A stretch of DNA of 64,000 nt from Flavobacterium kayseriense (GCF_014305095.1 NZ_JACRUI010000001.1:124001-188000); one strand, 5' to 3'; shown: positions 36,372-46,926, numbered from the stretch's first letter. Translations and numbers: made by a program. The notes: generated by a model from the sequence alone, not told the origin.

Positions 36372-37778
36372 ATGGAAAAGCGAAAATTAAGTTTTTGGCA
36401 AATTTGGAACATGAGTTTCGGTTTCCTAGGGATACAATTTGGTTTTGCCCTCCAAGGAGGGTTTATGTCTAGAATATTTCAAACACTAGGCGCAAATGTA
36501 GATGACATTCCAGGATTATGGATTGCCGCTCCCTTAACTGGATTATTAGTGCAACCGATAGTTGGATATTTATCTGATAATACTTGGAGCCCAAAATTTG
36601 GTAGAAGAAAGCCTTATTTTCTTATTGGTGCTATTTTAGCCTCCATTACTTTGTTTATAATGCCTCACTCTCCCGTTTTATGGGTAGCGGCAGGACTGCT
36701 ATGGATTTTAGATTCTTCCATAAATATTAGTATGGAACCGTTCCGTGCCTTAGTAGCTGATAAATTGCCTGAATCGCAACGTTCTAATGGTTTTGTGATT
36801 CAAACTTTAATCATCGGTATAGGAACTTGGATAGCTAGTAATTTACCTTGGTTGGTGACTAAATTGGGAGTTTCAAACGAAGCGCCTTCAGGAGTCATTC
36901 CGCCATCGGTAGTTATTGCGTTCTCAGTGGGTGCTTTTGTGTTTTTGATTAGTATTTTATACACCATTTTCACTACCAAGGAAGACCCACCTGCTGATCT
37001 TATCCAGTTTAAGCTAGAAAAAAAAGAATCACGTTTCATTCCTGACTTAATCGAAAGCTTGAAAGAGATGCCTTCTACAATGAAAAAATTAGGTGTTATC
37101 CAATTTTTTAGTTGGTTTGCTTTTTTCACTATGTGGAGCCTTTCTACTCCGGCCTTAACAGAGCATGTTTTTAATGCACCCAAACCCAATAATATAGAAT
37201 ACGCTCAGCTAGACGATAAAGGCGAAGCATTAAAAAACAGTAATAATGAAGTCATTTTCTTAACAGATCAAAAAGCAGTAGAATACAAGCAAAAAGATAA
37301 AGAATTTAATGACGCAGCTGATCTAGTTGGTTCTTCCACGGGAGTTTATGGCTTATCGTCAATGGCTTTTGCTCTACTACTTACCTTTTACACTGCCAAA
37401 AAGAAAATTAATAGGAAGTACATCCATATGGTGTCTTTACTACTGGGTGGACTTGGATTTATTTATATGTTTTTTGCTACGCCAGCCACTTTAATGTACT
37501 CGTTTGTATTAATTGGTTTTGCTTGGGGAAGTATATTATCTATGCCTTACGCTATGCTTTCGAGTGCTGTTAATCCTAAAAAGATGGGAATGATGATGGG
37601 ATTATTCAATATGTTTATTGTCATACCACAAATCATTGCCGCACTTGGAGGTATAAACTTCCTGTACAAACTTATAGGAGAAGCGCACATTAACGCCATG
37701 ATTTTAGCAGGTATTGCACTGATAACAGCAGCTTTTTCTACTTTATTGATTACAGATAAAAATGCCATTTCAGGATAA
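36372..37778 (+). CDS. MFS sugar permease (probable maltose/maltooligosaccharide uptake)
   Basis: The 468-residue protein has about 12 hydrophobic segments and the SLC45/GPH-like pattern (FGFALQGGFMSRIFQTLGA; VGYLSDNTWSPKFGRRKPY near 78-97). A long cytosolic loop (about 270-320) carries a charged insert. This type of permease lies beside maltose phosphorylase in flavobacterial maltose operons. It would bring maltose over the inner membrane. Confidence 0.85.
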   Translation: MEKRKLSFWQIWNMSFGFLGIQFGFALQGGFMSRIFQTLGANVDDIPGLWIAAPLTGLLVQPIVGYLSDNTWSPKFGRRKPYFLIGAILASITLFIMPHSPVLWVAAGLLWILDSSINISMEPFRALVADKLPESQRSNGFVIQTLIIGIGTWIASNLPWLVTKLGVSNEAPSGVIPPSVVIAFSVGAFVFLISILYTIFTTKEDPPADLIQFKLEKKESRFIPDLIESLKEMPSTMKKLGVIQFFSWFAFFTMWSLSTPALTEHVFNAPKPNNIEYAQLDDKGEALKNSNNEVIFLTDQKAVEYKQKDKEFNDAADLVGSSTGVYGLSSMAFALLLTFYTAKKKINRKYIHMVSLLLGGLGFIYMFFATPATLMYSFVLIGFAWGSILSMPYAMLSSAVNPKKMGMMMGLFNMFIVIPQIIAALGGINFLYKLIGEAHINAMILAGIALITAAFSTLLITDKNAISG

Positions 37779-37788
37779 AATTTAAAAA

Positions 37789-38448
37789 ATGACAAATAAA
37801 AAAGCATTTATATTCGATTTAGATGGTGTTATTGTTGACACAGCAAAATACCACTTCTTGGCTTGGCAAAAAATTGCTAACCAATTAAATATCAACTTCA
37901 CCTTAGAAGATAACGAACTATTAAAAGGAGTGAGTCGCGTGCGCTCCTTAGACATTATTTTAGAATTAGGACAGGTAACCGCTTCGCAAGAAGACAAGAA
38001 TAAGTGGCTTACACAAAAAAATGAAGAGTACTTAACTTATCTTGTCGATATGGATCAAAGCGAACTTCTTCCTGATGTGTTGACCATTTTACAATTTCTT
38101 AAAAAAAACAATCAACCCATCGCTTTAGGATCTGCTAGTAAAAACGCTAGACCTATTCTAGAAAAAACAGGAATCCTATCCTATTTTGATGCGATTGTTG
38201 ATGGCAATGACGTAACAAACGCCAAGCCTGATCCTGAAGTTTTCTTGATTGCGGCACAACAATTAGGAATCTCGCCTGAAAACGCGATCGTTTTTGAAGA
38301 CTCGGTAGCTGGAGTACAAGCTGCTAATGTTGCTAAAATGATCAGTATTGGCATTGGTGATGCAAAAACGTTGCATGAAGCAAAATATATATTTGAAGAT
38401 TTCACTCATATAGAAACACGCTTTTTAGAGAACCTTATTAGAAAATAG
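37789..38448 (+). CDS. pgmB: Beta-phosphoglucomutase
   Basis: This enzyme converts beta-glucose 1-phosphate to glucose 6-phosphate. The 219-residue HAD protein has D10-L-D12-G (FDLDGVIVDT), the sugar-specificity region LLKGVSRVRSLD near 44-55, GSASKN near 113-118 and the lysine in NAKPDPEVF. The gene is directly followed by a GH65 maltose phosphorylase gene, whose product is beta-glucose 1-phosphate, so the two form one pathway. Confidence 0.94.
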   Translation: MTNKKAFIFDLDGVIVDTAKYHFLAWQKIANQLNINFTLEDNELLKGVSRVRSLDIILELGQVTASQEDKNKWLTQKNEEYLTYLVDMDQSELLPDVLTILQFLKKNNQPIALGSASKNARPILEKTGILSYFDAIVDGNDVTNAKPDPEVFLIAAQQLGISPENAIVFEDSVAGVQAANVAKMISIGIGDAKTLHEAKYIFEDFTHIETRFLENLIRK

Positions 38449-38532
38449 AATTTTTAAAATTAGGAAACACTCCATACGAGTAAGATAGAACGGTATTGTT
38501 TTACCTTTTTTTAGAACTTAAAAATATAGAAA

Positions 38533-40833
38533 ATGAATCAAGATTATATAAAACCAGATAATTGGTCCATCATCGAAGAAGGCTTTGATGGCGAAAGCGT
38601 AAAATCATCGGAAAGTCTTTTTAGTATCGGTAATGGGGCTATGGGTCAACGTGCCAACTTTGAAGAGAACTACAGCGGTAAAACTTTTCAAGGGAGTTAC
38701 ATAGCTGGTATCTACTACCCCGATAAAACAAAAGTAGGATGGTGGAAAAATGGTTATCCTGAATATTTCGCAAAAGTATTGAACGCGCCTAACTGGATTG
38801 GAATTGACATTGAAATTAATGGCGAATCTCTTGATTTGAACCTATGTAAAAAGGTAGCTAACTTTCGCCGTGAATTGAACATGAAAGAAGGATGGTACCA
38901 CCGCTCTTTTGAAGCTACGTTACAAAACGGCACTGAAATCGCAGTGCACATTCGACGTTTTCTATCTTTAAATCTTGATGAGTTAGGATGTATTAATTAT
39001 GAAATCACTCCTGTCAATAAGGATGCTAAAATAATTTACAAACCGTATATCGATGCTGGAGTAACTAACGAAGATGCCAACTGGGACGAAAAATTTTGGG
39101 AACCACTAGAGGTTAAAAAAGCGGGAAATGAAGCTTTCGTAACAGCACAAACGTTCAAAACTCATTTCAAGGTTACCACGTTCATGCAAAATACCATCTT
39201 GGAGAACGGAAAGAAAACGGCTATATCACCAGCTAATATTGATACTACAACTGATAAAATCCAGTTTAGTTATGATGTATTAGTGCCTCAAGGTCAAAAA
39301 TCATCTATTCAGAAACTAGGTGGTTACACAGTATCACTAAACCACACTAATACCGTTTCAGCTGCTGAAAAAGTGATAAAAGAGGCATTATCTATTGGAT
39401 ACGATCAATTATTACAAAATCAAATAGACGCTTGGGCAAAAATCTGGGAAATGTCAGACATCACTATAGAGGGTGATGTAAAGGCACAACAAGGTATCCG
39501 CTTCAACATTTTTCAGTTAAACCAAACGTATTTAGGAAAGGACAGTCGCTTAAATATAGGTCCAAAAGGATTTACTGGCGAAAAATATGGTGGATCAACC
39601 TATTGGGATACCGAAGCGTATTGTATCCCATTTTACATGGCTACTAAGGATCAACAAGTCGCTCGTAACTTACTAACATATCGATACAATCAATTAGACA
39701 AAGCTATTGAAAATGCCGAGAAATTAGGTTTTAGTAATGGAGCCGCCTTGTATCCTATGGTTACTATGAATGGTGAGGAATGCCACAATGAATGGGAAAT
39801 CACTTTTGAAGAAATTCATAGAAACGGGGCTATTGCTTTTGCGATATACAATTACCATAGATACACAGGTGACTATAGTTATATCCCTGAAAAAGGTTTG
39901 GAAGTCTTGATAGCTATTGCTCGTTTCTGGCACCAAAGAGCTAATTTTTCTACCAAGAAAAACCAATATGTCATTCTAGGAGTAACAGGTCCAAATGAAT
40001 ATGAAAATAATGTCAACAATAATTTTTACACTAATTATATTGCTAAGTGGTGTTTAGAATACACCTACGATCAAATTCAGAAAGTATCTTTAGAATATCC
40101 CTCAGATCACAAACGCATTACCGAAAAAGTAAATATCACCGACGCAGAGCTTCAATCTTGGAAAAAAGTATCTGACAATATGTACTTCCCTTTCTCAGAA
40201 GAACATAATGTCTATTTACAACAAGATGGATTCCTAGACAAAGATCTAGTTCGCGTGGCGGATTTAGATAAAACACAAAGACCAATTAATCAAAAATGGT
40301 CTTGGGACCGAATTCTACGTTCGCCTTACATCAAGCAAGCAGATGTTTTACAATGCTTCTATTTCTTTGAAGACCATTTTTCGAAAGAAGAATTAAAAAA
40401 TAATTTTGAATTCTACGAGTCTTTTACAGTACACGAAAGTTCCTTATCGCCATGTGTTCACTCTATACAAGCTGCCTTACTTGACAAAATGGACATGGCC
40501 TACACCTTTTACCTACGAACTTCCAGACTGGATTTAGATGATTATAATAAAGAAGTCGAAGAAGGTTGCCATATCACTTCGATGGCAGGAACATGGATGA
40601 GTATTGTTGAAGGATTTGGCGGAATGAGGATAAAAAACAATCAATTACACTTCTCACCGAGAATTCCGAAAGAATGGGAAGCCTATTCATTTAAAATTAA
40701 TTTTAGAAATCAAATAGTAACTGTAAGCGTAAATCAAGAGAATACTACCTTCTCCCTTGATGGAGACGCCGCACTTGAAATTGTATTGAATGATACTGTC
40801 ATCAATGTTAATCCGACAGCAGTTACAGCTTAA
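38533..40833 (+). CDS. Maltose phosphorylase (GH65)
   Basis: The 766-residue protein is a GH65 phosphorylase that splits maltose with phosphate into glucose and beta-glucose 1-phosphate. The catalytic acid is E489 in VTGPNEYENN, matching E487 of the Lactobacillus brevis enzyme. The HESSLSPCVHS segment before the C-terminus and the GFGGMR segment fit the family. There is no signal peptide, so it acts in the cytoplasm. Kojibiose or trehalose phosphorylase are other GH65 activities, but the starch locus supports maltose. Confidence 0.9.
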   Translation: MNQDYIKPDNWSIIEEGFDGESVKSSESLFSIGNGAMGQRANFEENYSGKTFQGSYIAGIYYPDKTKVGWWKNGYPEYFAKVLNAPNWIGIDIEINGESLDLNLCKKVANFRRELNMKEGWYHRSFEATLQNGTEIAVHIRRFLSLNLDELGCINYEITPVNKDAKIIYKPYIDAGVTNEDANWDEKFWEPLEVKKAGNEAFVTAQTFKTHFKVTTFMQNTILENGKKTAISPANIDTTTDKIQFSYDVLVPQGQKSSIQKLGGYTVSLNHTNTVSAAEKVIKEALSIGYDQLLQNQIDAWAKIWEMSDITIEGDVKAQQGIRFNIFQLNQTYLGKDSRLNIGPKGFTGEKYGGSTYWDTEAYCIPFYMATKDQQVARNLLTYRYNQLDKAIENAEKLGFSNGAALYPMVTMNGEECHNEWEITFEEIHRNGAIAFAIYNYHRYTGDYSYIPEKGLEVLIAIARFWHQRANFSTKKNQYVILGVTGPNEYENNVNNNFYTNYIAKWCLEYTYDQIQKVSLEYPSDHKRITEKVNITDAELQSWKKVSDNMYFPFSEEHNVYLQQDGFLDKDLVRVADLDKTQRPINQKWSWDRILRSPYIKQADVLQCFYFFEDHFSKEELKNNFEFYESFTVHESSLSPCVHSIQAALLDKMDMAYTFYLRTSRLDLDDYNKEVEEGCHITSMAGTWMSIVEGFGGMRIKNNQLHFSPRIPKEWEAYSFKINFRNQIVTVSVNQENTTFSLDGDAALEIVLNDTVINVNPTAVTA

Positions 40834-40886
40834 ACGTATTTAAAACCACAATACGGTTCAGAATATATAATAGAATTAAAGCAACC

Positions 40887-40916
40887 AAGCAATCCCAAAT
40901 TTATTTGGGATTGCTT
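40887..40916 (+). terminator. Hairpin after the maltose phosphorylase gene
   Basis: AAGCAATCCCAAA and TTTGGGATTGCTT form a 13-bp stem with a 4-nt loop. The downstream T-run is weak, so it may be a terminator or a processing/stability element that separates the GH65 and GH13 transcripts. Confidence 0.6.
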
Positions 40917-41025
40917 ACTTATACTAATTACTAACACACCAAATACTGTATTTTAAAAGAACAAGAAAGTAAATCTTTACTCCTATAATTTTTAATAAGC
41001 ATTTTTTGGGTTAAATTTGATTTTA

Positions 41026-42885
41026 ATGTACACACGCTACACTACAATAACAAAAAGAATAACCTTATTCCTTTTCTTTATGTCCCTTAGTCTAACTGCT
41101 CAAATCAATAAAATAGAACCTCCATTCTGGTACGTAGGAATGCTTAATCCTGAGCTACAAATTCTATTTTACGGAGATAACATTTCCTCTTACGACGTTA
41201 CTGCATCGAATGCAGTCCCGATCATAGACATTAAAAAAACAGAAAACAAGAATTACCTTTTTGTTACAATAAACACCAACAATATTCCAGTATCAGACTT
41301 GTTGTTTACTTTTAAAGCTGAAGACAAAGCAACAATCAGACAAAAGTACTCCTTGAAGCAACGACGCGCTAATTCGGCTGAACGACAAAGTTTTGATTCG
41401 TCAGATATGATTTACTTATTAATGCCGGATCGCTTTGCTAACGGAAATACTAAAAATGACAGTGATGCTAGCACCACCGAAAAATACAATCGCGACCTTC
41501 CCGGCGGCAGACATGGTGGAGACATACAAGGAATAATTAATAACTTAGATTACATCTCAGCATTAGGCGCTACAACTATTTGGAGTACGCCCCTTTGCGA
41601 AGACAACGATAAGGAATATTCGTATCACGGTTACGGACAATCGGATGTTTATAAAATTGATCCTCGATATGGAACTAATGATGATTATGTTCGCTTATCT
41701 GCAACAATGCACACAAAAAACATGAAACTAGTCATGGATTATGTGACTAATCATTGGGGAATAAACCATTGGATGATCAACGATTTACCCACCAACGACT
41801 GGATTAATCAGTTTGATAATTATACTCAAACAAATCACAAGAGAACAACCATAACTGATATCCATGCTGCTAAAATAGATGAAGAAACATGCGTTAAAGG
41901 ATGGTTTGTACCCTCGATGCCTGATTTGAACTTATCCAATCCATTAGTACTAAATTATCTAACTCAAAATGCAATCTGGTGGATAGAATACGCAGATCTA
42001 GATGGCTTTAGAGTCGATACTTACAACTATTCAGATCCGCAAGGAATTGCAAAATGGACAAAATCCATAACAGATGAATATCCCACATTTAATATCGTGG
42101 GCGAGGTATGGATGCAGAACACATCGCAAATGGCGTATTGGCAAAAAGACAGTCCAATAGGTAAAATTCAAAACTACAATTCGAATCTCCCATCAGTAAT
42201 GGACTTTACACTTTTAGACGCATTGAGTAAAGTTTTTAGCGAGGACGATGGCAGCTGGGATAAAGGCATGATAAAATTATATGATAATTTTACTAATGAC
42301 TATTTATACGCTGATCCCAACAACATCTTAGTTTTTGCTGAAAATCACGACACCAATCGTTTCAACGAAATTTATCAAAACGATATTCGAAAATATAAGA
42401 TGGCAATGGCTGTACTGGCAACGGTGCGTGGTATTCCTCAATTGTATTACGGTAGTGAAATAGGAATGAGTGGTAATAAGGACAAAGGTGACGCTGCCAT
42501 TCGTCTCGATTTTCCTGGCGGATGGAAAACGGATCCTAACAATGCCTTTCAACCTGAAAGTAGATCTCAAACACAGAAAGACTATTTTGATTTTACGGCC
42601 AAACTATTTCAGTGGAGAAAAAAAACCACTGCAGTTCACTCGGGCAAAATGACGCATTACATTCCTGAAAACAACGTGTACACTTACTTTAGATACAATG
42701 ATGACAATACAGTAATGATTGTTTTAAACAATAATAAAGAATCTATCAAACTAAGCACAAAGCGTTTTGCCGAAAATATTCAAAAACATGCTACAGCAAA
42801 AGACATTCTAACTGACAAGTTACTTGATATTACTACTGAAATTGAATTAGAACCAAAGTCGGTTTATATTTTAGAACTTCAATAA
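41026..42885 (+). CDS. susA: Periplasmic GH13 amylase (neopullulanase/cyclomaltodextrinase type)
   Basis: The 619-residue enzyme starts at ATG 41026 with a Sec signal (to about 26, TAQ) and no lipobox. An N-terminal domain (about 30-120) precedes the GH13 barrel with D331 (GFRVD), E360 (VGEVW) and D442 (ENHDTN). The N-terminal module and motifs fit SusA-like periplasmic enzymes that hydrolyse maltooligosaccharides or cyclodextrins. The symbol is by analogy with Bacteroides SusA. A 9-bp upstream TTG at 41017 is less likely. Confidence 0.85.
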   Translation: MYTRYTTITKRITLFLFFMSLSLTAQINKIEPPFWYVGMLNPELQILFYGDNISSYDVTASNAVPIIDIKKTENKNYLFVTINTNNIPVSDLLFTFKAEDKATIRQKYSLKQRRANSAERQSFDSSDMIYLLMPDRFANGNTKNDSDASTTEKYNRDLPGGRHGGDIQGIINNLDYISALGATTIWSTPLCEDNDKEYSYHGYGQSDVYKIDPRYGTNDDYVRLSATMHTKNMKLVMDYVTNHWGINHWMINDLPTNDWINQFDNYTQTNHKRTTITDIHAAKIDEETCVKGWFVPSMPDLNLSNPLVLNYLTQNAIWWIEYADLDGFRVDTYNYSDPQGIAKWTKSITDEYPTFNIVGEVWMQNTSQMAYWQKDSPIGKIQNYNSNLPSVMDFTLLDALSKVFSEDDGSWDKGMIKLYDNFTNDYLYADPNNILVFAENHDTNRFNEIYQNDIRKYKMAMAVLATVRGIPQLYYGSEIGMSGNKDKGDAAIRLDFPGGWKTDPNNAFQPESRSQTQKDYFDFTAKLFQWRKKTTAVHSGKMTHYIPENNVYTYFRYNDDNTVMIVLNNNKESIKLSTKRFAENIQKHATAKDILTDKLLDITTEIELEPKSVYILELQ

Positions 42886-42934
42886 AATTTCTTAAACACC
42901 TGTTTCAAAACACATTGATAAAACCCATTCAGAA

Positions 42935-44611
42935 ATGAAAAAACAAATCTTAATAGTAGCAACGATTGCGATTACTTTATTAGTTAGTTGTAATTCAACA
43001 AAAAAACCAATCGAAAGTACAACTGCAGCAGCTACAAAGAAAAAAGCACCTTTTATTTGGGAAGCAGCCACTGTCTACTTTTTGATGACAGACCGTTTTA
43101 ATAATGGTGATAAATTAAACGATTTAAATTATGACAGAACTAAAACGGCTGGCAAATTACGTGGTTTTCAAGGTGGCGACATCAAAGGGATTTCAAAAAA
43201 GATAGATGAAGGATATTTTGACAAACTAGGAATCAACGCTATTTGGTTCACACCAATAGTAGAACAAATACACGATGCTGTTGATGAAGGAACTGGTTTA
43301 AGCTACGGATTTCATGGCTATTGGACGAGAGACTGGACCGCACTAGATCCAAATTTTGGAACCAAAGAAGATCTTGCTAATTTGGTAAAAAAAGCACACG
43401 CTCACGGAATCCGAATCGTCCTTGATGGCGTAATCAATCATACTGGGCCTGTAACTGAAGTTGATACCGTTTGGCCAAACTACTGGGTTCGTACAAGTCC
43501 CGTGTGCGATTATCAAAACTATGACAGCACCACTATTTGTACTCTTGTCGCTAACTTGCCAGACATTCGAACAGAAAGCACACAAAACGTAGACTTACCT
43601 CCTTTCCTTGTCGAAAAATGGAAGAATGAAGGTCGATACGATCAAGAAGTAGCAGAACTTGATGCTTTTTTTAAAAGAACGGGCTATCCAAGAACACCGC
43701 GCTACTATATCATAAAATGGTTGACGGATTACATTACTGATTACGGTGTAGATGGCTACAGAGCCGATACTGTAAAACATACAGAGGAAAGCGTTTGGGC
43801 TGATTTTAAAAAACAATGCGATTATGCTTTTACCACATGGAAGCAAAAAAACCCTACTAAAGTACTAGATAGCAACTCATTCTATACGATTGCTGAGGTT
43901 TACAACTACAATATTAGCGCCGGTAAGTATTTTGATTTTGGAGACAAGAAAGTAAACTACTATGCAAACGGATTCAATAATATGATCAATTTTGAATTTA
44001 AGTGGGATGCTAAAAAAGACCACGAATACATTTTCTCTAAATACTCTACCCTATTAAACGGAGAATTAAAGGGTTCGAGCGTACTCAACTATTTATCCTC
44101 TCATGATGATGGCGCGCCTTTTGACGGCCTGCGTACCCATGGTATAGAAGCAGGAACAAAACTATTACTTTCCCCTGGGGTCGCACAAGTTTTTTATGGT
44201 GACGAGTCTAACCGAGTTTTAGAAGTAGCAGGAACACAGGGTGATGCTAAATTACGTTCGGCTATGAATTGGGATGCTATTAAGTCAAATCCTTCAACCA
44301 AATCAAATCTCTTACACTGGCAAAAACTAGGTAAGTTTAGAAAAAATCATCCTGCTATTGGTGCTGGAGTACACCAACAACTTTCGGCCACGCCCTATAT
44401 ATTTACTAGAACATTGATTAAAGATGGATTTAAAGATCAGGTTCTAATTGGTCTTGACCTTCCTGTGGGTAAAAAGCAACTCGATGTTTCGGCCGTTTAC
44501 CCAGATGGAACAAAATTAAAAGATGGTTACTCTGGTCTAACCACAATTGTTAAGAATGGGCAAATAAAACTCAAAACTGACTTTGACATCGTTCTACTTG
44601 AAAAAAAATAG
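42935..44611 (+). CDS. Outer-membrane lipoprotein alpha-amylase (GH13, SusG-like)
   Basis: The 558-residue protein is a lipoprotein (lipobox LVSC, C19) with a GH13 barrel and a C-terminal beta domain. The nucleophile is D278 (GYRAD), the acid E321 (AEVYN) and the third Asp D391 (SHDDG). By location it fits the surface or periplasmic amylase role of SusG, though it lacks an obvious CBM. It lies 49 bp downstream of the periplasmic GH13 gene. Confidence 0.87.
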   Translation: MKKQILIVATIAITLLVSCNSTKKPIESTTAAATKKKAPFIWEAATVYFLMTDRFNNGDKLNDLNYDRTKTAGKLRGFQGGDIKGISKKIDEGYFDKLGINAIWFTPIVEQIHDAVDEGTGLSYGFHGYWTRDWTALDPNFGTKEDLANLVKKAHAHGIRIVLDGVINHTGPVTEVDTVWPNYWVRTSPVCDYQNYDSTTICTLVANLPDIRTESTQNVDLPPFLVEKWKNEGRYDQEVAELDAFFKRTGYPRTPRYYIIKWLTDYITDYGVDGYRADTVKHTEESVWADFKKQCDYAFTTWKQKNPTKVLDSNSFYTIAEVYNYNISAGKYFDFGDKKVNYYANGFNNMINFEFKWDAKKDHEYIFSKYSTLLNGELKGSSVLNYLSSHDDGAPFDGLRTHGIEAGTKLLLSPGVAQVFYGDESNRVLEVAGTQGDAKLRSAMNWDAIKSNPSTKSNLLHWQKLGKFRKNHPAIGAGVHQQLSATPYIFTRTLIKDGFKDQVLIGLDLPVGKKQLDVSAVYPDGTKLKDGYSGLTTIVKNGQIKLKTDFDIVLLEKK

Positions 44612-44622
44612 AAGCAATTAAG

Positions 44623-44650
44623 AAGCACAAATCAAATCAGGTTTGTGCTT
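44623..44650 (+). terminator. Rho-independent terminator after the starch/maltose operon
   Basis: AAGCACAAA (44623-44631) and TTTGTGCTT (44642-44650) form a 9-bp stem with a 10-nt loop and a T run. Confidence 0.85.
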
Positions 44651-44752
44651 TTTTTATTTGCACTTATTTCCCTGCGATCAGAAAAATATATATGCCTAAA
44701 ATTGTAACTTTTTGTAAAAATAATCGTCTAATAAAGGAACCAAACCTTTACT

Positions 44753-45310
44753 ATGAACTTTCTAGAAAACTACGAACCTTTGCTTAAAGCTTTCTGGTAC
44801 ATTGCGCTACCTGTTAGTTTGTTTTTTGCTCTTCAGACCATTATGACCTTTGTGGGTTTAAGTGATGGCGAAACCGATATGGATTCAGATACCGGCGACA
44901 GCGACCTGCCTTTCGAAATCTTTACGCTACGCAATTTAATCAACTTTTTATTGGGTTTTAGCTGGACAGGAATATCCTTTTACAACACCTTCAACAACAA
45001 ATTGATTTTGATTGCTATTGCAGTAGGCGTAGGCTTACTGTTTGTAAGTTTCTTTTTTTTGATGATCAAACAAATTTTAAAGTTATCCGAAAACAATAGC
45101 TTCAAAATCGAAAATGCATTACACAAGACAGCCGAAGTTTATTTAAGTATTCCCGCAGCTAAAACCGGAAAAGGCAAAGTAATGATTAGCATTAATGGCG
45201 CTTTTCATGAGCTAGATGCCATGACCTTATCCTTAGAGAAAATCCCTACTAACGCTTCGGTGGTAGTTGTTGGCATCGAAAACAATCTTTTAATCGTAGA
45301 AAAAAATTAA
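44753..45310 (+). CDS. NfeD/OB-fold-like membrane protein, flotillin partner
   Basis: The 185-residue protein has N-terminal membrane helices (about 12-35, 61-80, 85-106), an acidic segment (GETDMDSDTGDSDLP), and a C-terminal beta-rich domain (about 120-185, GKGKVMISINGAFHELDAM) of the NfeD/OB type. It lies 13 bp before the flotillin gene, its usual partner, so they are probably cotranscribed and act together in membrane microdomains. Confidence 0.75.
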   Translation: MNFLENYEPLLKAFWYIALPVSLFFALQTIMTFVGLSDGETDMDSDTGDSDLPFEIFTLRNLINFLLGFSWTGISFYNTFNNKLILIAIAVGVGLLFVSFFFLMIKQILKLSENNSFKIENALHKTAEVYLSIPAAKTGKGKVMISINGAFHELDAMTLSLEKIPTNASVVVVGIENNLLIVEKN

Positions 45311-45323
45311 ACCTAAATAAACC

Positions 45324-46847
45324 ATGACTGAAATTATTATTATTGTTGTTGCTGTTTTTATCATTTTTGTAACCTTTCTAACACTCATCTCTCGTTACAA
45401 ACGATGTCCGTCAGATAAAATCCTGGTCATCTATGGTCGTACAGGTGGTACATCTGCAAAATGTGTACATGGTGGTGGTGCCTTTATTTGGCCTGTAATT
45501 CAAGACTATCAATACTTAGATCTTAAACCATTATCTATCGAAGCGAATTTAACGAATGCCTTATCGCGTCAAAACATTCGTGTCGATGTTCCTTGTCGTT
45601 TTACCATTGCTATTTCGACAGAAACAGAAAGTATGAACACTGCTGCTGAACGTTTATTAGGACTTTCGCCTGAGCAAATTCAGGAACTAGCTAAAGACAT
45701 TCTTTTTGGACAATTGCGTTTGGTTATTGCTACTATGACAATCGAAGAAATTAACTCTGATCGTGATAAGTTTTTAGATAATATTTCTAAAAATGTCGAC
45801 TCAGAATTGCGTAAAATTGGTCTAAAATTGATCAACGTAAACGTTACTGACATCAAGGATGAATCAGGATATATCGAAGCTTTAGGAAAAGAGGCTGCAG
45901 CCAAAGCAATCAACGAAGCTAAAATCTCAGTTGCTGAGCAAGAGAAAATTGGAGAAACCGGAAAAGCTATGGCTGACCGTGAAAAAGACGTTCAAATTGC
46001 TGAAACCCATAGAGATCGTGATGTAAAAATTGCAATCACAAACAAAGACAGAGAAGTATCTATTGCTGCCGCTTTTAAGGACGAAAGTATTGGTAAAGCA
46101 GAAGCACAAAGAGATACTCGTGTAAAAACATCCGAAGCAAATGCAATCGCCATCAAAGGAGAAAACGAAGCTAGAATTGCCATTGCACAATCAGAGGCTG
46201 CTCGTCGAGAGCGTGAAGCAGAAGCATTGAGAACTGCTTTGGCATCTGAAAAAGTACAAAGCGCAAGAGCACTAGAGGAATCTTATGTTGCTGAGCAAAA
46301 AGCAGAGGAAGCGCGTGCCGAAAGAGAACGCTCTACACAAAATGCCAACATCGTAATTCCTGCGCAAATTGCAAAACAAAAAGCCATTATTGATGCGCAA
46401 GCAGAAGCCGAAAAAACAAGAGAATTAGCAAAAGGAGAAGCAGATGCTATTTTTGCAAAAATGGAAGCAGAAGCAAAAGGTTTGTATGAAATACTAACTA
46501 AGCAAGCAGAAGGTTACAAAGAAGTGGTTGCCGCAGCTGGTGGAGACCCAACTAAAGCGTTCCAATTATTGTTAATTGAAAAATTACCAGAATTGGTTAA
46601 AACACAAGTAGAGGCAGTTAAAAACATCAAAATTGATAAAATTACCGTTTGGGATTCAGGAAATAATGGCGATAACGGAGCAGGATCAACCGCTAACTTT
46701 GTTTCAGGTATGATGAAAACGGTACCGCCTTTGAACGATTTATTTAACATGGCCGGTTTGAACTTGCCTACCTATTTAAAAGGAGAAGACAAAATAGAAC
46801 CAACTACACCAGATACAACTGATGTGTCGAATGTTGATTTAAAATAA
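45324..46847 (+). CDS. floA: Flotillin-like SPFH protein
   Basis: The 507-residue protein has one N-terminal membrane helix (about 3-22), an SPFH/PHB domain (about 40-200), and a long Ala/Glu/Lys-rich coiled coil (about 190-400) with AEQEKIGETGKAMADREK. The C-terminal part carries a Gly/Asn-rich region and PPLNDLFNMAGLNLPTYL. Flotillins scaffold membrane domains. The upstream NfeD-like gene supports this identification. Confidence 0.9.
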   Translation: MTEIIIIVVAVFIIFVTFLTLISRYKRCPSDKILVIYGRTGGTSAKCVHGGGAFIWPVIQDYQYLDLKPLSIEANLTNALSRQNIRVDVPCRFTIAISTETESMNTAAERLLGLSPEQIQELAKDILFGQLRLVIATMTIEEINSDRDKFLDNISKNVDSELRKIGLKLINVNVTDIKDESGYIEALGKEAAAKAINEAKISVAEQEKIGETGKAMADREKDVQIAETHRDRDVKIAITNKDREVSIAAAFKDESIGKAEAQRDTRVKTSEANAIAIKGENEARIAIAQSEAARREREAEALRTALASEKVQSARALEESYVAEQKAEEARAERERSTQNANIVIPAQIAKQKAIIDAQAEAEKTRELAKGEADAIFAKMEAEAKGLYEILTKQAEGYKEVVAAAGGDPTKAFQLLLIEKLPELVKTQVEAVKNIKIDKITVWDSGNNGDNGAGSTANFVSGMMKTVPPLNDLFNMAGLNLPTYLKGEDKIEPTTPDTTDVSNVDLK

Positions 46848-46894
46848 AAATCAATTGTAGTAGGGCCATTTGACCATACAAGTGATAAGAATGC

Positions 46895-46926
46895 AAAAGC
46901 ACAAACCTAAATTGGTTTGTGCTTTT
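46895..46926 (+). terminator. Rho-independent terminator after the flotillin gene
   Basis: AAAAGCACAAACC (46895-46907) and GGTTTGTGCTTTT (46914-46926) form a perfect 13-bp stem with a 6-nt loop and a T run. Confidence 0.9.

Noticed and set aside
45927..46190. Antisense ORFs over the flotillin coiled coil
   Set aside because: They arise from the repetitive Glu/Ala/Lys codons of the sense gene.
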